A DNA stretch of 64,000 bases, from NCBI GenBank assembly GCA_949318235.1, contig OX439127.1, positions 10,602,927 to 10,666,926 of the forward strand. The letters are read 5' to 3'. Source of the DNA: Ecdyonurus torrentis (Eukaryota; Arthropoda; Insecta; Ephemeroptera; Heptageniidae). The position numbers and the translations under genes were made by a program. Below are positions 13,221 through 23,000 of the stretch, in pieces. The first letter of the stretch is position 1, and each line of letters begins with the position of its first letter. The notes under the pieces were generated by a model. The model saw only the letters and a list, made by a program, of their open reading frames with translations, made no database searches and had not been told where the DNA came from.

Positions 13221-13487
13221 CATCATAAGTAAAAGGTTGATAATACAATTTACAGTATACAATAGCTTATATTGTTCATGCATTAATTATAAATAATTGT
13301 TTGATCAAAAAATTTGAAGAAAATGTTAACACAAAACATATTTATTGGGTAGTTAAGGTAGTTACCTGTAATGCGTATACATACTGTATGTATGTGTAAC
13401 AGTTATTTCTGCTATATCGTAAATAATCTATTTGTCACCAATAATTTGTCAATCAAAGAGAAAGTGTCATTTATTTTTGTACATCCT

Positions 13488-14000
13488 TGTTACTTAGCCC
13501 TCAGCAATTATAACTGTTTGTCGAGTGCCGAGTGTAATATATAAGGCGCTCGCTGATATCAGGCATGAACCATTCAACACCATTATCTACTATTCATCAC
13601 CAGAGAATGGTCACATAACTTAATATGTTCTTCATAGTAAGAGGGAGAGACTCTGCCCAGCGACTCACCACTCTCTCTTACTATGCAATTTTATATTATA
13701 CAGTTCTTCCATAATTAATAAAATCAAGTTTGAACAATAATTCTTCCTCCTAGTTATTTCAACACAAATTCATCTTATTTTTTATTATTTAAAGTAGAGG
13801 TTACAATTGGTGTCAGAAAAGTGCGCGATTTAGTTTCCTGCGTATAAGATTTTAACCTCTACATCAAGATTTTTTATCCGATTTAATGGCAACGCAGAAG
13901 AGGACCCATGATTCCGCCTTCGTTGGACCGCTATATTGGATCTGCCACACAAGATTTGTTCCTGACTAACTACCCACCATGGAGGAAAAAACTAAGAGGT
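13488..14000 (+). mobile_element. probable LTR plus start of a truncated LTR retrotransposon
   Basis: A unit running from TGTTACTTAGCCC (13488) to AGAGGTTACA (13805) has the TG...CA ends of a 318-bp LTR, with a TATA-like ATATAAGG near 13539 and AATAAA at 13717-13722. It is followed at once by ATTGGTGTCAGAAAAG, which resembles the primer-binding-site region after the 5' LTR of invertebrate Gypsy-type elements. The sequence keeps a different, moderately GC-rich character to about 14000 and then becomes AT-rich intergenic DNA. No gag or pol reading frame and no second LTR are visible, so it is a remnant. Confidence 0.5.
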
Positions 14001-14779
14001 CAGTCTATCTCTCTATTTTTGAGTAATTAAAAAAAAAAAAAAAAAAAAAAATGTTATATATACGTATTACAATTTTTTTTCAATTCAATATTTTCTTCAT
14101 AAACTTTTTTTTTTAATTAAATAATGGTACTTTGATTGAATTTATATTTAAAATGTTAATAATTAAATAGATATGAATATTATGAATAATGATCATTATA
14201 TTCGAATATTATTATATATAAATTTTAACGCTCGCGAAGAATAAATATAATTTTTTCTAACTTTATTATAATGAAAGCAAAAAGGTATGCATGTAAAAAA
14301 TATGTGTATTCACGGAATGCAGAAATATGTTAAATCGTTAGCTACGAAAAATTTAGCGTAATCCATTCTCCAATTAAAAACATAACCTAATAACCTAAGG
14401 GTACTTTCTTTTTATTGTTATGATATTTTTAAAAAATATTTTTCATTCACACTATGTAAATATTGTATACTTATGTAAATATTATTATTAAGTGTATCCG
14501 ACAAATATGAATATTATATTATGAATGAATAAATAAAATTGAGCGTTTTGTAAGTACGTAGAAGACAGCCAATAAATATGCTGTAATAATACCTTATAGA
14601 GCAATGATATCATTGCAACTTATTTGTTATTATTAAAATTAGAGGTTACATATGTACAATTGTACATAAAAGATTTAAGTCATCGATATATGCTACTTTT
14701 TGATTATTATTTTCTGCGTTGGAATTGTATAAATAGGAAACAAATAATAAGATTAAAACTGATTAAATAATTTAAACAA
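14001..14779. other. AT-rich intergenic DNA
   Basis: Contains an A run at 14030-14050 and otherwise unremarkable AT-rich sequence. It lies beyond the inferred poly(A) end of the secreted-protein gene. I see no gene in it. Confidence 0.6.
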
Positions 14780-14799
14780 ATAAATATAACAAAACACAT

Positions 14800-14805
14800 T
14801 TTATT
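14800..14805 (-). terminator. AATAAA poly(A) signal of the secreted-protein gene
   Basis: On the minus strand GGAATAAAATG lies about 210 bases after the stop codon at 15014-15016. It is the only canonical AATAAA I notice in this 3' region, and cleavage would fall near 14780. This supports the two-exon model. Confidence 0.55.
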
Positions 14806-15013
14806 CCAATATGTTTTAAAACAAAGTTACATTTAAAACACAGCGTAACACACGTACACTTAAAATTAATTTTAAAAACATAAAAAAAAAAAAAAAAGGT
14901 TAAGTAATGGAATATAAACAAATTTACACAGTTAATGCTAAATAAAGTGTTGATTTCTTTTCTTGGCAAGAATTCTTCCACGTTTTTGTTATCTATTACT
15001 TTATAGTCTGCAG

Positions 15014-15775
15014 CTAGCCGTTGTTGCACAATCTTTCTCCGCCTGCATTGCATACTATTTTGCTCTGCTTACACTCATGGTAATTGTCTGTGTGAGAATC
15101 AGGTTCTTGATTTTTGCAAGAAACTGTGAACAAATGAGAACAGTACATATTTTATTATCATATCATATTTAAAATAAGTCACTTAAGAAAATAGTGATAA
15201 TACTAATAAAAATATTGACAATTGGAGCTCAATTAAACCTCAACATTTTGTTATGTTATTTGATTGTATCTACAATATTAAGAACTGTATGGTTCTATAT
15301 GAGAAATATTCAGTGCAATATTATTACACTGAAAATAACCTTAAATATATTTCAATTACAAAATTTGCATGAAAAAGCTACAAAAATGTATTAATTTATA
15401 AAATTAAAGTTATGATGCCATACCTTGCAAGTTATTCATCTCCGAAAGAAGTGTAGTTACTTTGTCATTGATTGCCTCTAATTTTTGCACAACATCTTTA
15501 AATTTATCAGACATATCACGAAGATCAGTGCATTTGTTTTCTTCTGGTATCATAGTTTCTGAAGACGAATCTTCATTATTTTCCTCGTTAGATGTATCAT
15601 CTGGTATAACAGTTTCTTCAGAATTTTCCTCTGGTGTTTCAGAAGTATCTATTTCTAGATCATCAGTATTGGGATCAGTATCTAGATCTTCACGTGGACA
15701 CCCACAACTATTGGAGATCAATGAGGAATTATTGATTAAGATCATAATAATGGTTAACACACAAAAATATTTCAT
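15014..15775 (-). CDS. small secreted acidic cysteine-containing protein, two exons
   Basis: I do not recognise the family. Exon 1 is 15775 down to 15424 and exon 2 is 15123 down to 15014, joined in phase 1 over a 300-base intron (donor GTATGG, acceptor TTTGTTCACAG), giving 153 aa. Residues 1 to about 22 form a signal peptide with hydrophobic core VLTIIMILI. The mature start is CGCPRED. A Glu/Asp/Ser/Thr-rich stretch follows, with imperfect repeats ETVIPDD and ETMIPEEN. Residues about 80-117 form an amphipathic helix or short coiled coil (DVVQKLEAINDKVTTLLSEM). Exon 2 adds four cysteines (VSCKNQ, YHECKQ, IVCNAGG, RLCNNG), making seven in the mature chain. Reading through the donor would instead end after GMAS with only three. 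A TATA box and initiator lie upstream and a poly(A) signal downstream. Secreted venom, salivary or cuticular proteins can look like this, but function is unknown. An acceptor at about 15091 would give a shorter in-frame tail. Confidence 0.7.
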
Positions 15776-15804
15776 TTTGATGCTGCTTTTATTCTCGTTT
15801 GCTC

Positions 15805-15836
15805 TCTGAAAAATAATTCAATCGAACTTGTTTATA
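15805..15836 (-). promoter_or_regulatory. TATA box and initiator of the secreted-protein gene
   Basis: On the minus strand TATAAA occupies 15836-15831 and the initiator-like TTCAGA has its A at 15807, a spacing of 29 bases, which is canonical for a TATA-dependent arthropod promoter. The 5'UTR would be about 31 nt. The same TTTTTCAG could be read as a splice acceptor, but the TATA spacing argues for a start site. A TATA promoter fits a tissue-specific, highly expressed secretory gene. Confidence 0.55.
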
Positions 15837-15849
15837 ATTTCAGTATTGT

Positions 15850-16330
15850 TGACAAAATTTAGCTCAATTTCCGTAACTGTCACGAACTGCGAATTTTGAA
15901 TAGTTGAAATCGAGACCAGCAAATTTGAATTTTTATTCCTATAACGGTCAAAAGTTCATTTTTTCGCCACGAGATGGCGTGCACGACGAAAACTTTTCTC
16001 GCTTAAATTTGAAAAGTCAATAAATTGTAGAAATTTCATTGGTTTCTTACAAAAAAATTGTTATAACTAGACTGCAAAACTACCTAGAGTCATAAAAATT
16101 GATACATAGGTAGATCAATACTTAAGTAATTAATTACTAAAAAGTCAATTAACTAACCCACCCCTAAAGGGTGAAAAAGGGGTGGTTAACCCTCAAAATA
16201 AAATATACTCCGATTTCAAAGCTTTTAACGTTATAGTGCTCTAATTTCTCTCGCACTATTTTTATCCTATATTCTAGGATCATTAGCGACTATGGCTTTT
16301 TAACATTATATATTTCAAAAGAAAGGATAA
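15850..16330. repeat. unclassified interspersed repeat-like sequence
   Basis: The stretch holds CGCCACGAGATGGCG and, at 16155-16195, an inverted pair AACCCACCCCTAAAGGG / AGGGGTGGTTAACCC. Both look like parts of old repeats and neither encodes protein. I cannot name the family or its borders. Confidence 0.35.
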
Positions 16331-16979
16331 AAATGTATATTTCTTGTTTATAATTTATTGATGATTTATTGCTTGAAAGAGTACAATCGAAAGGAACATG
16401 TCAATCTATTTTAACACCAAATATATATAGTATTATTAAAAGATTGAACAAAATTGTGTGGGTATTTCAATCAGACAATACTACGTGTCGCAAAAAGATA
16501 CATTGTCTTAATTGTAGTTATGATGTTGAAAGCATAAAACAACTATAGTGTTTCTATAATTATGACAAATATATAAAGTTTATTTTGAGTCCCTTACATC
16601 ATCAGCGGACATGAAAGCAAAAAAACATGGGTCTGCATTTGTGCAACACAAATCGTAATACCATTTTTTTTATTGAATTATTGCCTTTGCTGCATATAGT
16701 GCGGAGATACAAATTTTGTATTCTCAGCCATAATTTGGTTACACTTGCACTTCTGGTCATTATTTATGAATATCTCTCAGTTTTTGCTATAAATTTATTG
16801 CATTATTTTGTTTTATTAAAAAATAAAAAGTGCATTGAGCAAACCATTACAATTTATTAACAAAAACATTCTAGGTTTCATCTTCATTTAAACAACCACA
16901 AACTTATATAACAAAATCAAAGTGTAAAACTATGTCAAAATTTGATATAGCTTTATATTCTGTATTTGAAAGAATAATA
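16331..16979. other. AT-rich intergenic DNA
   Basis: No gene or defined repeat is visible. An open frame at 16627-16860 on the plus strand has no splice signals or recognisable content and is taken as chance. Confidence 0.5.
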
Positions 16980-17140
16980 CGAGGGTGCTCCGCTATAATG
17001 TCCTAAGTCCACTTGACCTTGAAAAATAAAAAATCGTCGGATCAACCTCAAATTTTGGATTTATCCATTTCAGGTCATTTGCAGCAAAAAATATTTTTCA
17101 AGGTCAAATGGACTTAGGACATTATAGCGGAGCACCCTCG
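16980..17140. mobile_element. 161-bp MITE with nearly identical 48-bp terminal inverted repeats
   Basis: Both ends read CGAGGGTGCTCCGCTATAAT inward and continue as GTCCTAAGTCCA(C/T)TTGACC and TTGAAAAAT, with a single difference over about 48 bases. The element is bordered on both sides by AATA, a possible 4-bp target duplication. It encodes nothing, so it needs a transposase from elsewhere. The CGAGGGTG start is loosely reminiscent of mariner ends, but the TA duplication expected for mariner is not clean. The near-identical arms suggest recent activity. Confidence 0.8.
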
Positions 17141-17161
17141 AATAGGTAACTATGAAGGCAC

Positions 17162-17164
<3 letters not shown>

Positions 17165-17194
<30 letters not shown>
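17165..17194. repeat. poly(T) tract
   Basis: Homopolymer of about 30 T, AT-rich on both sides. It may be a retroposon tail in inverse orientation, but no body is recognisable. Confidence 0.7.
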
Positions 17195-17199
<5 letters not shown>

Positions 17200-17539
17200 C
17201 GGGAAAATATATTTTCCCATTTGTGCAAATTTATATTTGCTAAACTTTAGAACACATGCTTCCCTTAGTTGACAATGTATATAGTTATTCTACAAACAGA
17301 AATAATATATTGCTAATACATTACATATGAAAACCATCAAATGAATGAGATGTATGTACAATGATAGATCTAAATAAATGATGTCGTTTAATAATATCAC
17401 ATGAAATCGTCTAATATCTACAGAACACAAAATATTAAAAGGAAAAAAAAAATTGTATTTTACTATTTTAAAGAAGAAATGCTGTCATTTATATGTTTAT
17501 ATATATGTTCTTTGAAATTTGTATCGCCTCGTGTATTGA

Positions 17540-17850
17540 CTCCATGGCCTAGTGGTTCACTCATCCAACTTGCATGCAAGAGGTCACAGAGGTTTGATCC
17601 CAGCCACTGACCAGGCTTTTAAGAAAGTTTGGTGATGGCAGGGAGCTAGCTTGGAGATTTGGGAGGCAAAGTCAACCTATTCTGACTGAGTATTTCCACG
17701 ATTTCGTGTTTGTTATGGCAAATGCCAGGATGTTTGCTAGACCGTGGCAGTCTCATTTAGGAGGAAAGCCAAACAAACTAAAAACACAGAGGGTTTCTGA
17801 AGATTTATTGGAAACAGAAGAAAAGAAGAAGAAGAAAAAAAAAGGGAAGG
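17540..17850 (+). mobile_element. tRNA-derived SINE
   Basis: A pol III A box (TGGCCTAGTGG, 17545-17555) and a B box (GGTTTGATCCC, 17591-17601) are spaced 46 bases apart, start to start, as in tRNA-derived promoters. A 200-base body follows and ends in a purine-rich AAGAAGAAGAAAAAAAAA-like tail near 17815-17850. This order (tRNA head, unrelated body, A-rich tail) defines a SINE. The open frames crossing it are not genes. Confidence 0.75.
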
Positions 17851-18135
17851 GGGGTATTCTCAATAAATTACATATGAATTTGTGGTATTGGACATTTTTA
17901 TGTCTGTATTTGGAAACAAAAATAAGTCAAATCAAATAATCAAGTATTATAGTAAGACATATACAGTTTAAAAAAAAAAAATCACAGTGACCTGACAGGT
18001 AGTATAATAATTGTTAAAAGCATAAAACATAGCAATAGTGATTGTGATTAAAAATACTATAATGCCAAATGTATTATTAATAACTTTTAAAATGAAAATT
18101 AATCTATCATTTCAAGGTGTACAAATAGGTATATG

Positions 18136-18141
18136 TTTATT
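18136..18141 (-). terminator. AATAAA poly(A) signal of the Patched-related gene
   Basis: On the minus strand a canonical AATAAA lies 72 bases after the stop codon at 18213-18215. It is the nearest such signal and predicts a short 3'UTR. Confidence 0.5.
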
Positions 18142-18212
18142 CCATGTAAACAATGCCAATGGTGTAATGCTTTCAGATGGAGAAATTCATTTGTTTACTA
18201 ATATAACTTCTG

Positions 18213-20007
18213 TTAGCAAACTGTATTTTCATGGGACTCTGAAGTATCTGACTTTTTACGTTGAGTAACAATGTGTTCACTGTTGGCAATAACATTTTTA
18301 GGTAGAGATCCATTACTTTGTGAAGCAGTCATGTGGTAAGGATCAGGTCCCATTAAACTCAGAAGCACTGGTAAAAATAGTAGACCATGAAAAAGACCAA
18401 ACACTACTACAAGAAAAAATATCTGGAAATAAAAAAACAAATTTTATTTTAATCAAACGTATGTCTTATACAAGAAATAATAATAAGAATAAATAAATGA
18501 AAACATCATGCATTTATTTTTGTTGCTGCATGTTACCTTGAAATATGTGTTGAACACATGTGAATATGAGTTAGCCAGCACAATGAAAGCAAGGAATGTA
18601 CTGATTCCACCATTTAGAACTGCAGGTCCAATCGATTTTACTGCATTTACAGCTCGCTCATTCCTACTTCCATTGCATGTCATAAATGTGTGTCCAATAT
18701 GGGCTGCGTAATCCACACACAATCCAATGGCAAGTACTAAATCAATACAGGACACTACATCAATTGTCAAACCCCAGAAATGCATCATTCCTCCAACATC
18801 AATCTGAAACCAAATATACATAAAATATATATGAATATATAATTTTCAACTCAACATATGCTTTAATATATATACTATTATTTTCTATTAAACTGTATTT
18901 GTACATACATTCATACAAGGAAAGGATAGAAATACCAGCAAAGGCCCTTCTATGGAAAGGTCGAGATCTCACGTGACACAGAGTTATAGTAAAAATGTTT
19001 ATATAATTGAGAACTTTCGTCGTCATCGTAATGACATTTTCAACCAAAGAAGAAAATTACTTTTACACACCACAGAGTGTTGAGTGTAGACTTATACTGT
19101 GATGCACTCATGTAATTTTCTTCTTTGATTGAAAATGTCATTACATAATGACAAATGCACTCAGTTATAAAATATATAAACAGTGAAATTCAATTGTGTG
19201 AGTTTCTTCATGAGTTTGTGAAATGCTCAGTAGGGTCCGCAGCAGAATTCAATATTAGCATGGCAATGTAAAAGCTCTTGATTTTGTGAAATGGCGCATT
19301 GTAGAGGTCCCTTTTGATTTAAAAAAATCGAGAGTTTACTGCATATAACTGTGAGACCTCTTGACCTCTCCATAGAAATGTTTACCTTGGTAAGGCCCTT
19401 GCTAGTATTTATTCTATCCTTTTCTTTATTATATTGATCCTAACCGCGATAGTTTTTTCCTTAAATTGAAACTTTATTTTTAGTTATTTTAAATCATATA
19501 AAATTTGGAAAATTTGGGGAAAGGAAATAAGTCAATAAGTTTAAAATAATTACCAATGTTAAAATCACACAGATCAATACAAATATGCTTGTAGTCAAGT
19601 TGGCAATTAAAACTAATGTTGTGATAAACACACATCCCATTGCCCATGATAAATTTCTGTATAACTCAACTGCAATAACCTATAAAAGAAACAAGAAAAT
19701 AATTTTATTAATACTGTGTTATAACAACTTTTTGTTTTTCTTTTCATTTATTTTATAGTCTATTATATTATACTTCATCTGTCTCCCAGCCAGCAAACGC
19801 TCTGGACCATAGTTTAGCAATTCCTTTGTCAGAAGTGAAGTTCACATTCCTTACAATATCTTTTATTTTATTCATAGCAGGTACATGTTCAAATGATCCT
19901 TTAAATTTTCGAAATTTAAATTCAAAAGTTGAAATCTGAAATTGTAAATTATATATTATTGCACATTTCTTTTTCCACTTAATTTTTTTTTTTTTTTTTT
20001 AATTTAA

Positions 20008-20061
<54 letters not shown>

Positions 20062-23000
20062 AAAAAACTTTGTCATTACCAAAATTTCTGGTGCTGGCTT
20101 TAAACAGTCCAATTTATTTTTAAATTTGAAATTTCTTCTGTATTTGGAACCTGATGGGCTAAATAAATATCTAGCTATGTATTGATCAAAGTCTTCATTT
20201 GATAATGGTGATGCAGGGATGTCTGAAAAAATATATATATGAGAGCATTAAATTTTAAAATGTTTAAAATCTTAACATAGGATTAAATTTAAAGCTATAC
20301 ATACCTTTTTCATAATGTAAATTCACATAGGTTTCAAATCCAGAATACCACGAATCAACATAGTTTATTGCATCTTTTTCATTTTTCAATTGTGAAACTA
20401 AATCTGAAATGGCATGAAGGTCAGACCCATGATCTAAATCACTTAAGTAAATAGTTGATAATTCCCCATCTCCTGGGTAATATTGCTTAGCTTTCATGAA
20501 ATACTTGTAGAGGTAGGAATTCTGAGGTAGAAACCACACTGGATCAAATTCTTGTTTGAGTAAGACAACTCCCCAAGTGCCAGCTCCAAATAATACAAAA
20601 GTTGCAATCAAGATGATTACCTGAAAGAAATATAATTTTTTAATTAAGCAAAATGTAGATCTCTTGCAAGACTGCAAGGTGCATGCATATACTTGGTTTG
20701 TCTAAGATTTTTGTTTTTAATACAATATTTTTTCTATTATAATAACATCATATCTATATAATACAAGGAACCAAAGAATAGTGCCAGCAAATTTATATTA
20801 AATTGGCGAGACACAACAATTAACTATATATGCTTTTATATAACAAAAAAAAAAAAAAAAAAAAAAACATTCATACATACATACATACATACATACATAA
20901 TATAATTATGTTACCTTTGCAATTGTTTTAGAAAGGTACTTTCCAAACAAGAAATTAAAGCATGACTGAACGATGTCTTTTTGACTGCATTTATTTGGTG
21001 TGTAATCTTTGTGCTTGAAGCAAACAATGCACCCATCTCTATTGCTTTCAATTCTTCTTTGGTCCAATGAGAACCAGGCAACAAAAAATGTTGCTTGTAA
21101 AGTATAAGTTGCCAAGATACCTACAGCAGCATATATACAAAATGAACGTAGAGATGGTAAAACCTAGAACAGTGTAAAAAAGCATATCAAATTAAATGTT
21201 TTATTTCCTAACATCTTGTAATACTTACAGTAGTTGCTCCAATTGCAAAGGCAGTAAAATCTGTGAGAGACGTAATTGTTATTGAGACACCAGCATGCTT
21301 CAAAGTAAGACCAATTCTTTCATGTATACTTTTAGTTTTTTCTAGTGGAGTCAAATTATTCCAGCATTGAACAATTACAAACATGTCATCGATTCCAATA
21401 CCCAACAAGAGGAAAGGTAAAATATTATGGACTGGTCCATATGTTATATGAAATGCTGAGCATATACCATATGCAACAAAACATCCCATAGCAATACTGC
21501 CTATTCCAATCAGAGACAGAAATGCCTGTAAAATAATAATAAAGATTTAAAAAATTATTAATTCATTTATTAGTATAGAAAGGATAGAATTACCAGCAAG
21601 GGTCTTATAGAAGTTCTATGGAGAGGTCTCTCCATAGAACTTTCTGTACTGTGGTAAGGCCCTTGCTGGTAATTCTATCTTTTTCTTTATTATTGATCCT
21701 ATATAACTGTGATGTTTTTTTTTTCTTTAAAATTTTTTAATTCATATATAAATAACAGATAATTAAAAGATTTGGTAGACATTATAGAGTTTGAAAAATT
21801 AGGGAAATGGGAGAGAGTAATGAGCTTTGAGTTGACTGACAGGGGTGGTGGCACCACAGCGTTTATTCTGTCAGTCTCAGCTCATTATACTGTCTCCCAT
21901 TCTCCAAATTTCCTAATCTATTATGGTTTTCTATCAAATCTGTTAGCTTATCAATTATGGATTTTAAACTTAATAATATATAACAGTTTTCAGTCAACTT
22001 ACTCTATGCTCAACAAAGTTAAATCTCCCAAGCATAACTTGAACATATATAAACATAATCATAAATCCAACAGATAGTTTTTGTGCATCATTTTTTATAG
22101 TTTCTCCACTGATATCACCAAAGCTAAAATTGAGACATAATAAATTAGTTTTTTTAAACACTTCTTTAGAAACAAATTATAATTTACCTTCTGCTACTGA
22201 AAAAATCGATTGTTAAATTTTCCATATTGACGTTATGTAAAACTTGAATGAATTTCTCTTCCCATGCTAGGGTAGTTTTGTCCACCTGTTAACACCAACT
22301 TCAAGTTATTTTCAACTCTCAAAAGATATTAATTTGTTTTCATAAAATAATAAGAATGTAGGTATATTATATTATAATATTAAAATTATTTCAAAAACAA
22401 TTGAATTTAAATTTACATTTCAGTATAAGCTTGTGCACATATTTAAAGCTTATGCATACCTATAATAACCTTTTTCCACTCTTTTATTATTATTATTTTA
22501 AAATGTAATTATGGAATATATTAACTTACCATTTCTCCAGTTCCCATATCATTGACAATGTCATTTTTGGATAACAAAGTCGGGTCACTTTGCACAAACC
22601 AAGTAAACATTGCTGAGCCAGCTCTAATGATCCTTCCATTTGAGTCATATTCAACAGCCCCAAGAGATTCAGAAAAGTTGCGAGGTGTTCCAAAAACCGG
22701 ACTGCAAAGAAGATGACAATTTATATTTATATATCAAAATAATATATCAATCAAAAGTTAAATAATATTATGGAATGGATCTTATCGGTTTAGCGCGCGG
22801 GGAAATGCGGGGAAAGCTAAATGGGTCCCCGAATTTAGCATTATACGCTTATGAGAAAAAAATAATTTTTTTGTGCGATTTTTGAGAAAACTACTCCACC
22901 GATTCCGGAGAAATTTAAACGAGAAATACTGCAAGTGCAAATACTACGTGTTTTAAGCCATAAAAAAAAAAAAAAAATTAAATCGATAACCTCGATCTAA

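Noticed and set aside
15462..15809. 115-codon plus-strand ORF
   Set aside because: It is the antisense shadow of the secreted-protein exon 1. The minus strand has signal peptide, promoter and poly(A) signal.
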